Positions 8,765 to 16,711 of a stretch of 64,000 bases of DNA are shown here, piece by piece (position 1 is the stretch's first letter; each line of letters opens with the position of its first letter). The notes below the pieces were generated by a model. That model made no database searches. It saw only the letters and a list, made by a program, of their open reading frames with translations, and was not told where the DNA came from. A program made the position numbers and the translations under genes. Source of the DNA: Armatimonadota bacterium (GTDB lineage Bacteria; Armatimonadota; Fimbriimonadia; Fimbriimonadales; Fimbriimonadaceae); NCBI GenBank assembly GCA_016223145.1, contig JACRPN010000011.1, positions 248,001 through 312,000 of the forward strand. Direction: 5' to 3'.

Positions 8765-9501
8765 GATTCTTAGGGCGACAGCCGCAAAACAGAAGCTGCA
8801 GCAGCAGCGGCCGCAACAGCAACAGCGCATTTAATACTCTGATGGCCAAAATGCAGAGTTTGAGCTTCCGGCCGTTCCAAATATGCGTCCTGCTTTGGCT
8901 GGGCGCCAAGGGCTTTGGGAATATACGCCCACTGGGGCGCCATCACCAGAAAGGTCGAAGATCCCGAGGTGGCGCCGACTTCCTTGCCAAGGTTCCGGGT
9001 TCAAACGTTGGGGTGGCCATTCAGATCAGGCACTGGAAGACTCCGGTCCAGCGCAGGGCGGTTGATGAGCTCTGGGGGTTCATGCTCAGAAACGGCGTGC
9101 CCTCGGGCCTGATCGTCACGAACTCGAGCTTCATGAAAAGTGCCCCGAAGGCCGTTCCAGAATTTGCTGGTCGGCCGATCCAGTTGGTGTCATGCCGCGA
9201 TCTCTGCTCTTCAATGGCCTCACTGGAACTGGGACTTCGCAAGCAAGGCCAGCAGTGGATTCTCGACGAGTCGTTCTTTCGGTCTGTAGACCAGCTCTGT
9301 TTCGCCTCAACACTCGGGAGCGGCTCTGCTTGCGCAAGATCGGCGAGAATTCTGGCTGCAAAGTGTCACCTGCCAGACCTGGGTGGTGAAGCCGGCTGCC
9401 CTGACAACCGACCGTCCAGCTTGACTGCCTGGATGGTGCTCGCCGCTGCCATCTTGGTGGTCGGCCTCGTCTTCTGGCTGAAGCTTGGAGTACGGCCATG
9501 A
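8761..9501 (+). CDS. Mrr-type restriction endonuclease-like protein with C-terminal membrane anchor
   Basis: A 246-aa protein. Residues about 35-150 resemble the Mrr_cat (PD-D/ExK) nuclease domain: GAKGFGNI...GGADFLAKV supplies the acidic residue, VAIQIRHWKTPV the core strand and RRAVDELWGF the following helix, then a GLIVTNSSFMKSA strand. The usual Lys of QxK is Arg here (QIR), which may weaken catalysis. A cysteine-containing middle leads to a single membrane span (AWMVLAAAILVVGLVFWL) near the C-terminus. It lies between the regulator and the replication genes, overlapped by four bases on both sides. Confidence 0.65.
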   Translation: MRFLGRQPQNRSCSSSGRNSNSAFNTLMAKMQSLSFRPFQICVLLWLGAKGFGNIRPLGRHHQKGRRSRGGADFLAKVPGSNVGVAIQIRHWKTPVQRRAVDELWGFMLRNGVPSGLIVTNSSFMKSAPKAVPEFAGRPIQLVSCRDLCSSMASLELGLRKQGQQWILDESFFRSVDQLCFASTLGSGSACARSARILAAKCHLPDLGGEAGCPDNRPSSLTAWMVLAAAILVVGLVFWLKLGVRP

Positions 9502-9794
9502 CCGACCTCAGCCCGATTAGCGAGATTCAGCCTGGCTTTCGCCGCGTAGGCCGTGGCAGGAAGCCCACCCCAGACGATGACTCGCTGAGCGAGAGGGATC
9601 AGCTCGTCCTGGAATTGGTTCACTTCGGCATCAGCCTGCGAAAAGCCGAGAGCCTGGTGAGTGGCTTCCCAGAAGACCTGATTCGTAAGCAGCTTCGGTG
9701 GCTGCCCATGAGAGCCGCCAGAAGGCCGGCATCGCTGCTGATCGCTTCCATCGAGCACGACTATGACGCCCCAGCCTATGCCAATGATGAGTAA
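9498..9794 (+). CDS. Small replication-associated protein
   Basis: A 98-aa protein whose C-terminal half has the pattern FGISLRKAESLVSGFPEDLI followed by QLRWLPMRAARRPASLLIASIE. That pattern is common in C-terminal modules of plasmid or phage replication-initiation proteins, where it forms a helical domain. The start codon overlaps the Mrr-like gene and the stop overlaps the next gene. It is probably a co-factor of the winged-helix protein downstream. Confidence 0.55.
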   Translation: MTDLSPISEIQPGFRRVGRGRKPTPDDDSLSERDQLVLELVHFGISLRKAESLVSGFPEDLIRKQLRWLPMRAARRPASLLIASIEHDYDAPAYANDE

Positions 9795-10302
9795 AGAGGT
9801 CAGTCCAATTCAAGGCACGACCCCGGTCTCGAACCTCTTGCTGGACAAGATCATGCCCAGGCTCCGGGACACCGAAATTCGCATCTTGCTTGTAGTGTCT
9901 CGGCAGACGGTCGGCTGGCTTCAGGCTGACGGCACCCGAAAGAAGGCCGATTGGCTGTCCCACTTCCAACTCAAACGCAAAACCGGCCGGTCCAGCGCCG
10001 CCATCAGCAAAGCCATTGACGTACTGGTCAGAGCCAAGTTAATAGTTGTTCGGGATTCGTTCGGTGTCCCGCTGATGAGCGCCCGCGCCCGGCGGCAGTC
10101 CCACTCCCGTTTGTGCTTCAGTCTCAACGCCGATTTTGGGCGAATTCGCATATACAGAAAGGCTTCACATGCACGAAAGCAGATTTCAAAAAGAAGGAAC
10201 GACAAAACAAAGTTATACAAAGACAAACAACAGCACGGTAAGAGAAGGGAGCATTCCTCAGGGCAAGCGTTCGGAGAGGTTGTCAAGCGAGAGCAGCCCT
10301 AA
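9787..10302 (+). CDS. Phage-O-like winged-helix replication initiator
   Basis: About 171 aa. The N-terminal 90 residues (PVSNLLLDKIMPRLRDTEIRILLVVSRQTVGW ... ISKAIDVLVRAKLIVV, shown in part) have the layout of the phage replication protein O winged-helix domain. A very basic tail follows. It probably binds the origin of the mobile element. The start at 9787 overlaps the stop of the 98-aa gene. Confidence 0.65.
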   Translation: MSKEVSPIQGTTPVSNLLLDKIMPRLRDTEIRILLVVSRQTVGWLQADGTRKKADWLSHFQLKRKTGRSSAAISKAIDVLVRAKLIVVRDSFGVPLMSARARRQSHSRLCFSLNADFGRIRIYRKASHARKQISKRRNDKTKLYKDKQQHGKRREHSSGQAFGEVVKREQP

Positions 10303-10595
10303 TGGACGGAACGGCGGTGGCGACTGCCAGGCCGATCCTGCGGTCCATACATCTCTCGCTTGAGAAGGGCATTGCCCCATGTTCCGGGCTTCTCGATCTC
10401 TCGGCCGAACTCAAAGAGAACCCTCTTTCGCTGACAAGCGGCGTAGAGCAGGCAGGTGTGCAAGAACCGCGAATCAAAGCTGAAGGAGTCCAAACTGACC
10501 TTGATAGGCTCCTTTCCGGCTTGCTGAACAAGGTCAACGAATTCTGGAGCCCGTCGCTCGACTTCCTCGGCCATGTGAAGCGGAATCTCAATCAT
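10299..10595 (-). CDS. Hypothetical protein
   Basis: About 98 aa from an internal ATG (a longer form to 10727 is open). It has an amphipathic start (IPLHMAEEVERRAPEFVDLVQQAG) and the segment FDSRFLHTCLLYAACQRKRVLFEFG, which read as protein. It is antisense to nothing else convincing and ends against the replication gene. No family recognised. Confidence 0.4.
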   Translation of the reverse strand: MIEIPLHMAEEVERRAPEFVDLVQQAGKEPIKVSLDSFSFDSRFLHTCLLYAACQRKRVLFEFGREIEKPGTWGNALLKREMYGPQDRPGSRHRRSVH

Positions 10596-10671
10596 GACCG
10601 GAATGTAGCAAATCCCTTCGGGTCGGGCAAGCACTCTCAAAGACGCGCGGCCCTGCTCGCCTTCGATTGAG

Positions 10672-10848
10672 ATGGCCCTACCTCTTCCCAACGGCGAGGA
10701 CGTGAAGGCTTTCCAGGACTTGTACAAAGCGAAGTTCTCTTTAGAATTGTCTAGCGAAGAAGCCTATGAGGTGGCTAGAAAGGTAATTGGAATCGTATAT
10801 GTCCAACGAAGATATCCGGTACTTCCTCTATGCAAGGAAGAGCTCTGA
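10672..10848 (+). CDS. Small protein upstream of serine recombinase 1
   Basis: A 58-aa protein (MALPLPNGEDVKAFQDLYKA at the start) that overlaps the start of the recombinase gene by 50 bases in another frame. It contains the segment LSSEEAYEVARKVIGIVYV. A second small protein before the other recombinase has a similar segment. Such short genes often precede site-specific recombinases in islands; they may be recombination directionality factors or accessory proteins, but that is inference. Confidence 0.6.
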   Translation: MALPLPNGEDVKAFQDLYKAKFSLELSSEEAYEVARKVIGIVYVQRRYPVLPLCKEEL

Positions 10849-12454
10849 AGGTGAGGACAGGCAGATCCAGAGCATCCCTGACCAGGTTTCCATCTTCACG
10901 CGCATCGCTGAGAAAGAGAAGCTGATTCTTGTTGACGTGCTCACGGAGTCCAAGTCCGCTAAGACACCTGACAACCGGGACGTCTTTGCGTCGATGGTTA
11001 GGCGCATCGAAGCTGGGGAAGCTAACGGCATCCTAACCTGGAACGCCAACCGGCTCTTTCGCAACCCTGTCGATGGCGGCAAGATCCGCTGGCTGCTCCA
11101 AGAGGGCATCATCCAATCGATCCGGACCATTGACCGGGAGTTCAGGCCGAGTGACAACTCCCTGCTCCTAGCTGTTGAGGAAGCAAGCGCCACTCAACAG
11201 GTCCGGGAACTCAGCGTCAACGTCCGCCGCGGCCTTCACGAGAAAGCCGCCAGGGGTTGCTGGCCGACTCAGGCCAAGCCCGGATACCGAAACGCTATCC
11301 GGATCGTCGAGGGCAAGGAGATTCGGAGCATCGAGCCTGATCCTGAGCGATTCGCCCTGCTCAGAAAAGCCTGGGACCTGATGCTCACCGGGGCCTACTC
11401 AGTGCCCCAGGTTTTGGCCGAACTGAACGGCTGGGGCTATCGCTCATTGCCAACACGCGGGGGCGGCGGGTGCAAGCCTATGACTAGGTCGGCGATCTAT
11501 CGGCTCTTTGACAGTCCGTTCTATTCCGGGAGGTTCTTCTATGGCGGCGATTGGCGCACCGGCACCTACAAGCCGATGATCACCCAGGACGAGTTCAACC
11601 GTGTCCAGGATCTTATCAAGGGCACGAACCGGATTCCTCGCCAGAAACAGCGCTTCGCCTACACTGGCCTCATTCGCTGTGGCGTCTGTGGTTGCCAGAT
11701 CACCGCTGAAAGGAAGGTCAAGCACTACTGGACCACCGGCCGAACCGTCGAATACGTCTACTATCGTTGCACTGGCAGGCGGGGCTGTCCGCTCAGAAGC
11801 GTTTCGGAGGAGTACCTGACGCGGCGCATCTTCGGCTTGCTCAGCACCTGGCGCATCGACGACGATGCCAGAACCCTCGCTGAACGGGCGATCGAGCGGG
11901 AAGAACAAGCCAGTTACGTCTCGGCCGGAACAGTCCGGCAGACAAAGGAAGCGACCAGGCAAGACTTAGAGCGGCGGCTCAACTCCTTGTACGTCATGCG
12001 GGAGAATGAGGAGATCTCTTCCGAGGAGTTCGTTCAGAGAAAGAAACGGTACGCGGATGAACTCGGCAGCATCGATCAAGCTATCGCCCGGACAGGCGAC
12101 CTGGGGGCCAACAATGCCCGTGCCGTTCGTCAGGCCGTCCAGTACCTGAACGACGCGCCGCCCAAGTTCCCGAACGCGTCGCTTGACGAAAAACGCGAGA
12201 TCGCTTCGGTTCTCGCGGCCTCCTACGTTCTCACTCTGGGAAAGTTCTCGATCAGGCCAGACCCAACATTGCTCAAAGTGGCGACGTTAGAACCCCTCAA
12301 AACGGGTTCTCATCAGGTTGGAGGAAGTGGTTCAGACCCCGAAAGTCCCAGTCAGCGGAGAGGGTGGGACGCTATTAGAAGCCTGTTGACAGGTTCGGAG
12401 CTTAGTTTCGAGTATCGAACAACCCGGACCTTCGCTGGTGAGGAGGCCGCATGA
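10799..12454 (+). CDS. Large serine recombinase 1
   Basis: About 551 aa in family order: resolvase catalytic domain (nucleophile Ser15 in YARKS), recombinase DNA-binding domain (about 145-275), zinc ribbon (Cys294, 297, 299, 324, 330), a coiled coil (about 365-420) and a Ser/Gly-rich tail. Such enzymes catalyse strand exchange between att sites through a 5'-phosphoserine link. The start is the ATG at 10799; an upstream TTG at 10787 would add four residues. It may be the integrase of a nested or earlier element, since a second one lies at the tRNA end. Confidence 0.92.
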   Translation: MSNEDIRYFLYARKSSEGEDRQIQSIPDQVSIFTRIAEKEKLILVDVLTESKSAKTPDNRDVFASMVRRIEAGEANGILTWNANRLFRNPVDGGKIRWLLQEGIIQSIRTIDREFRPSDNSLLLAVEEASATQQVRELSVNVRRGLHEKAARGCWPTQAKPGYRNAIRIVEGKEIRSIEPDPERFALLRKAWDLMLTGAYSVPQVLAELNGWGYRSLPTRGGGGCKPMTRSAIYRLFDSPFYSGRFFYGGDWRTGTYKPMITQDEFNRVQDLIKGTNRIPRQKQRFAYTGLIRCGVCGCQITAERKVKHYWTTGRTVEYVYYRCTGRRGCPLRSVSEEYLTRRIFGLLSTWRIDDDARTLAERAIEREEQASYVSAGTVRQTKEATRQDLERRLNSLYVMRENEEISSEEFVQRKKRYADELGSIDQAIARTGDLGANNARAVRQAVQYLNDAPPKFPNASLDEKREIASVLAASYVLTLGKFSIRPDPTLLKVATLEPLKTGSHQVGGSGSDPESPSQRRGWDAIRSLLTGSELSFEYRTTRTFAGEEAA

Positions 12455-12563
12455 GCGCCCATGCAGTTGAAGCCGTAGCACAAGATCGCCCGCCGTGCAA
12501 ATCCCGTTGCATGCAGTCCGCGTTAGTCGACAGCGCTGACCAATCACAGGAGACTGTTGGGCA

Positions 12564-13007
12564 ATGAGCAAAGATCGTTTCATCCAATTCAAGCGTGACT
12601 ACTACGCCATGACCGGCACGATGGCCCGTCTCGGCATGGAGAAAATGGCAAAGTCCGGCATCTATCCTCTGCGCCTGCCGATTGGCTATCGCCGAGTCTA
12701 TGAAGATGGGGGTGAACGGATCGAAATCGATCAAGTGACGGCACCGTTAGTTCGGCTTGCTTTCAAGCTGGCCGGTCAAAAACGTTCTTCTTTGACGAAG
12801 ATCCTCGCCGTGGTGCGGGCAAGGGGGCTGAATGGCCATTCCCGGACACCAATCACCCGAAGCGCCCTGCACCGAATGCTGACGAATGGGTTCTACGCTG
12901 GGGTTCTCCACCGGAAAGGGGAGAGCTTGGAGGGAGCGCACGCGCAGCTAGTTAGCGGTGGAGCCTTCCGGAGCGTCCAAGACGAGCTGTCGCGCCGGAG
13001 GAAGTGA
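12564..13007 (+). CDS. Free-standing recombinase-domain protein (no catalytic domain)
   Basis: A 147-aa protein that matches only the middle DNA-binding domain of large serine recombinases: GIYPLRLPIGYRRVYEDGG, then a helical part and the RSALHRMLTNGFYAGVLHRKG motif. There is no resolvase domain and no zinc ribbon. It has its own ATG and an AGGAG ribosome site about ten bases upstream, so it looks like an expressed gene rather than a fragment. It could bind att sites as an accessory or inhibitor. Decay of a full recombinase is the alternative. Confidence 0.6.
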   Translation: MSKDRFIQFKRDYYAMTGTMARLGMEKMAKSGIYPLRLPIGYRRVYEDGGERIEIDQVTAPLVRLAFKLAGQKRSSLTKILAVVRARGLNGHSRTPITRSALHRMLTNGFYAGVLHRKGESLEGAHAQLVSGGAFRSVQDELSRRRK

Positions 13008-13216
13008 CCAGCGGTCCGGTTCGCGGAGTATACGGGGCAGCAGGTGATCCGGTCCCATAGGTTTCGACAAGATAAACAAAGCGCTGCCTTGACCGACGAT
13101 CCTATCGAACGTAAGCTCTTGGTATGGTCGGATCTGTCTTTCGTCGACTTCGGGGCCTCGCCCAGGCTACAAATTGGCTGAAAACAGCTCGCGTGCAACT
13201 GAGACCCGACCTTTTA

Positions 13217-13222
13217 AGGCTA
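13217..13222 (+). promoter_or_regulatory. Possible -10 element before the purE-like pair
   Basis: TATACT lies 27 bases before the ATG at 13249, within a 240-base gene-free stretch (13008-13248). No good -35 is seen, so support is weak. Nothing else was recognised in that stretch. Confidence 0.3.
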
Positions 13223-13248
13223 TACTCCGTCTCAATCTCTAAGCCAGG

Positions 13249-13965
13249 ATGGCAAAAGCGAAGAACATGAGCAAACCGCCCCGAGACCCACGCCGCCAGG
13301 AAGAAAGTCGACCTACGCCTGCACCTGATCAAGATCCGGGTGCAGATTCGGAAGGGACCCAAGCACTGGATATTTCGCTACTTGAAGTCTTGGGACCAAA
13401 ACAGAAGGGATCTCGGAAGAGACTCAGGGCTCTTAAGCCTACGGTGGCCGTGATCATGGGCAGCTCAAGTGACCTTGGCATCATGGAAGCAGCTACGTCG
13501 ATCTTGGAGCGCTTTGACGTGCCGTACGACACTGAGATCATCAGCGCCCACAGGACGCCAACACGAGTGCTTGAGTTCGCTTCTACCGCGCGAGAAAATG
13601 GTTTCAGGGTGATCATTGCTGGGGCGGGCGGCGCTGCACATCTCCCCGGCATGGTGGCTGCACACACGACACTTCCTGTCATTGGGGTCCCCGTACCAAC
13701 CCGCAATCTAGGCGGTCAAGATTCCCTATACTCGATCGTACAAATGCCGGCCGGCGTTCCAGTTGCAACGGTCTCGATCGGCGGTGCTGAGAATGCGGCA
13801 ATTCTCGCGCTCCAAATTTTAAGCACCTCCAATAAGCGAATTGCAGACAAGCTAAGGACTTTTAAGGAACAACTGGTAAACAAAGTGTGGAAGATGAATG
13901 AGGACCTTAAGGCGCAACGCGAAGGTCGCTCGGATCCAGATAGTGGTTCACAGAAAGCGATATAA
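13249..13965 (+). CDS. PurE-like N5-CAIR mutase with N-terminal extension, active-site residues present
   Basis: A 238-aa protein. A disordered, Pro/Arg/Asp-rich extension of about 65 residues precedes a full PurE fold: [28 protein letters not shown], the [11 protein letters not shown] strand and the [14 protein letters not shown] segment. The catalytic residues of class I PurE are all there, so it could interconvert N5-CAIR and CAIR. Its place in a mobile island beside a degenerate paralogue, and the extension, argue for a role other than housekeeping purine synthesis. The next gene starts five bases after its stop. Confidence 0.85.
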   Translation: MAKAKNMSKPPRDPRRQEESRPTPAPDQDPGADSEGTQALDISLLEVLGPKQKGSRKRLRALKPTVAVIMGSSSDLGIMEAATSILERFDVPYDTEIISAHRTPTRVLEFASTARENGFRVIIAGAGGAAHLPGMVAAHTTLPVIGVPVPTRNLGGQDSLYSIVQMPAGVPVATVSIGGAENAAILALQILSTSNKRIADKLRTFKEQLVNKVWKMNEDLKAQREGRSDPDSGSQKAI

Positions 13966-13969
13966 TACC

Positions 13970-14416
13970 GTGTCGCCAAATGCAAGAGTTGGAATCGTCA
14001 CCTGCTATGAAGGTGACTTTGCGCACATGAGTCCTGCGATCGATCTTCTCGACAAGTTTGAAGTGTCGTTCGAGATCGTTGCCATCGATCCGATTGGAGT
14101 TCCTGAACGGGCTACTCAGTACGCTGAGTCAGCTCGTGAACGAGGATTGAAGTTTATATTGGCTGGTACCGGCGATGCCCCGAATCTGCCGCTGATCCTC
14201 GCGAGCCATACGACCTTGCCAGTTCTCGGTGTGCCCTTGCCTTGCCACTTCATAGAAAGCGGTAACCCTTCTTACTCGATGGTCCCGAGTTCTAGTCGCG
14301 CTCCAGTTGCGTCAGTCTCCTCCGGCGATGCCCATAGCGCAGCGCTTGTAGCGCTAAGAGCTCTTGCTATTGAGGATGAGGAGCTTAGCGCGAAGTTAGA
14401 CGAGCTTCACGACTGA
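13970..14416 (+). CDS. Degenerate PurE paralogue (predicted pseudoenzyme)
   Basis: About 148 aa from GTG 13970. The PurE scaffold is kept (ASHTTLPVLGVPLP, then SYSMVPSSSRAPVASVSSG and the C-terminal helix), but each catalytic motif is changed: GSxSD is CYEGD, SAHRTP is IDPIGVP, and the AHLPG histidine is lost (DAPNLPL). It forms an operon with the intact copy. It may form mixed octamers with it or bind a nucleotide without catalysis; both are inference. An upstream start inside purE 1 is rejected as overlapping. Confidence 0.75.
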   Translation: MSPNARVGIVTCYEGDFAHMSPAIDLLDKFEVSFEIVAIDPIGVPERATQYAESARERGLKFILAGTGDAPNLPLILASHTTLPVLGVPLPCHFIESGNPSYSMVPSSSRAPVASVSSGDAHSAALVALRALAIEDEELSAKLDELHD

Positions 14417-15376
14417 CAAGAGCAGACACGAATTCGCAGAGGAATTCGTCCCATCAACCCTAGGCACATGGCTCGGGGAGGTTGTGCCGATAGCGACTGA
14501 AAAGCTATTGGTCTGCCCCTGGTCTGCCCCCATTCCTGAAGACAACTTAGGAATAGTCCTCCGTTGATATTGACACGGCGTAGCCCGACCGGAGTCTGCA
14601 ATCCGCGTCCCGACGGTCCAGGACATGGCGGCCACTGCCGGAGGCAGGTAGGCAAGCGACGAATGCGGCCTTTGCTCGTTGTAGAACCGGCGAAACACCG
14701 CCAGCTTCACCTGAGCCTCGGCCAGGTTGTGAAACACTTCGACGTCCAGAAGTTCCGCCCGAAGCCTGGAAACGAAGCTCTCGGCATGGCCGTTCTGCCA
14801 GGGCGAGCCCGGTTTGATGAAGCGGCTCTCGGTCCCCGACTGCGACAGAAACACGGCAAGGCTCCTCGAGATGAACTCCGAGCCGTTGTCGCTTCTTAAG
14901 AACTTCGGAGCGCCGCGGCTTTCGAACAGAGCCTTCAGCACGGACTGCACCCTCAAGGATTTGAAGCTCGTCGCCACCTCAAGAGCAAGGCACTCCCTCG
15001 TGAACTCGTCGACGATCCCCAGAGCCTTGAGCTTGGTTCCGTTCAGGCAGGCATCGAAACAAAAGTCCAGGCACCAGACCTCGTTGGGAGCTTCGGGGGC
15101 CAAGGGAACCTGACTGCCGGTCCGCTTCTTGCGATACCGCTTCATCCTGCCCAGCCTTTCTTCCTTCCAGATCCGGTGGACCCTCTTGACGTTCAGAGGC
15201 TCGAACTGGCCCTTCACGAAGGCGTGGGCCATCCGGTACCCCATGTTCGGCCGCCAGACCTTCTTCAGGGCTTCTCTGAGCTCTGTGCAGCGGTCAGGCG
15301 CCGGCTCTCGGTACGGCCCAGCGCTCGATATCCCCACAATCCGGCAGGCTCTTCGGGCCGTCACACCCCGCTCCAT
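14396..15376 (-). CDS. IS3-family transposase OrfB (DDE integrase)
   Basis: Catalytic DDE residues are Asp104 (CLDF), Asp163 (RSDNGSEF) and Glu199 (NGHAESF). The rve-type domain is followed by the YNEQRPHSSL motif typical of IS3 OrfB. Its ATG overlaps the OrfA stop (TGATG). The frame runs through the left inverted end at 14520 and stops 124 bases beyond it, so about 40 C-terminal residues come from flanking DNA and overlap the end of the purE paralogue on the other strand. Confidence 0.93.
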   Translation of the reverse strand: MERGVTARRACRIVGISSAGPYREPAPDRCTELREALKKVWRPNMGYRMAHAFVKGQFEPLNVKRVHRIWKEERLGRMKRYRKKRTGSQVPLAPEAPNEVWCLDFCFDACLNGTKLKALGIVDEFTRECLALEVATSFKSLRVQSVLKALFESRGAPKFLRSDNGSEFISRSLAVFLSQSGTESRFIKPGSPWQNGHAESFVSRLRAELLDVEVFHNLAEAQVKLAVFRRFYNEQRPHSSLAYLPPAVAAMSWTVGTRIADSGRATPCQYQRRTIPKLSSGMGADQGQTNSFSVAIGTTSPSHVPRVDGTNSSANSCLLLSVVKLV

Positions 15377-15743
15377 CAGAAACCTCGCTCCCGCGACGGG
15401 TTCGGGAGCGCGAGCCCGTTTTTTCGGAACAGCGCCTTCACCGCGTCGATCTCAAGATCCCGCTCGGCCAGCAGCTTCTTGAGCTGGGCGTTCTCCTTCT
15501 CCAGGTCTCTGAGCTGGCGTAGGTCGTCGGTCTGGAGCCCCGCGTACTTGCGCTTCCAGATGTAGAAGGTGTTGACGCTCACCCCGTGGTCCTTGCAGAT
15601 CTGAGCCTGCGTCTTTTGGCCGGAGCTGGCCTCTTGCAAGATCCGAACGATCTGCTCCTCGCTGAATTTCGACTTCCTCATGGTTCCTCCCAAGGGCCGG
15701 GAGGACTACTCTTTCAGCGTCTTCCGATTTGGGGGGCAGCCCA
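14520..15743 (-). mobile_element. IS3-family insertion sequence
   Basis: A 1.22-kb element with two transposase frames and imperfect inverted ends: 14520-14562 reads TGGTCTGCCCCC inward and 15743-15700 reads TGGGCTGCCCCC inward on the other strand. Both arms share GAAGAC and end in TAGTCCTCC. No clear target duplication was seen (CCCC against GGGC). It lies between the purE-like pair and the RHS locus. Confidence 0.85.
15376..15681 (-). CDS. IS3-family transposase OrfA (helix-turn-helix)
   Basis: About 101 aa. It starts MRKSKFSEEQIVRILQEA and has a helix-turn-helix (AQICKDHGVSVNTFYIWKRK) followed by a leucine-rich coiled coil (LRDLEKENAQLKKLLAERDLE), as in IS3 OrfA. It binds the element's ends and pairs with OrfB. 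Confidence 0.92.
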   Translation of the reverse strand: MRKSKFSEEQIVRILQEASSGQKTQAQICKDHGVSVNTFYIWKRKYAGLQTDDLRQLRDLEKENAQLKKLLAERDLEIDAVKALFRKNGLALPNPSRERGF

Positions 15744-15832
15744 GGGCGGCTCACAAGCAGGCAAGCCTCCGGAGTTAAGGTTATTGATAAGTGGGAACAT
15801 GTCAGTGCCACATTCCCTTTGTGAACAGAAAG

Positions 15833-16708
15833 CTATGTTCTGCCTGGTCGGTCAGCCAACAATCTCAGGATGCCAGCCTTCTTGCCTTCCGGACCCGAAG
15901 CGATCTCTACATAGTCCGCTGGTGTAGAACCATTTAGATCGCGTGCCTTTATGTCTGAACCCAATCTGACTAGGGCTCTTATGGCGTCGCCGTCAAGATT
16001 CCTACAAGCAAGCATCAACGGAGTGACTAACTGCCAGTTCCTAACATCAGGAGTTCCTGATCGCTCCAATACAAACCGAACACACGGTCCCACGAACCGC
16101 CAATTCGGCGAGAGACCACCTCCTCGTACTAGCTCATGGGCAATCGTATTTCCCTCGCTATCCCTCACTAGGGTAGCGGCACCGAATCTGGCAAGCATGC
16201 GAACTACTGACACGGACCCACGACCGTACCACAACGGAGTCAAACCATCTACGTCAACAGCGTCAACTACCGCCCCACGCTGTAGCAGGAGTGATAGCGC
16301 ACTGCAATTCCCTGACAGAGCCGCATAGTGCAAGGGAGTCCGACCCTCGACGTCCGCACATTTGGAGTCGGCACCACAATCAAGGAGCACTTGCATCTGC
16401 TCAGTTGTGCCATGCCAACTTGCAAAGTGAAGCGCCGTCAATCCGTTGCAATCCTGAATCCCAACTTGAGTCTTGTTCAAAAACTGTGAGAGGATGCGTA
16501 ACTGTGTAGCCTTCTTTGAGCCTAACACTGCCAAATGAACAAGAGTGTGGCCATCTGTGTCCTGCTGAGAAAGTACTTTGCGGTTCGATTCAATGGCACG
16601 AACCAGCCGGTCCTTCTCCCAATTAACCATAGAGCTCAATTGAGCATCGACACCTAACGTTGCTTGACCAGCAGCGCAAAGAACGAGACTTAGCAACATC
16701 AATGACAT
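15833..16708 (-). CDS. Secreted ankyrin-repeat protein, partner of RHS tip 2
   Basis: A 291-aa protein with a signal peptide (MSLMLLSLVLCAAGQATLG) and about six ankyrin repeats from residue 50 on, with DGHTLVHLAVLG, NGLTALHFASWHG and GRTPLHYAALSG as the clearest. It begins three bases after the stop of RHS tip 2. Ankyrin proteins next to polymorphic toxins often act as immunity proteins, so a periplasmic immunity role is proposed by context only. Confidence 0.75.
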   Translation of the reverse strand: MSLMLLSLVLCAAGQATLGVDAQLSSMVNWEKDRLVRAIESNRKVLSQQDTDGHTLVHLAVLGSKKATQLRILSQFLNKTQVGIQDCNGLTALHFASWHGTTEQMQVLLDCGADSKCADVEGRTPLHYAALSGNCSALSLLLQRGAVVDAVDVDGLTPLWYGRGSVSVVRMLARFGAATLVRDSEGNTIAHELVRGGGLSPNWRFVGPCVRFVLERSGTPDVRNWQLVTPLMLACRNLDGDAIRALVRLGSDIKARDLNGSTPADYVEIASGPEGKKAGILRLLADRPGRT

Positions 16709-16711
16709 TTG

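Noticed and set aside
13961-13966. TATAAT at the purE-1 stop as promoter of the second purE gene
   Set aside because: It is only four bases before the GTG, so transcription would begin after the start codon.
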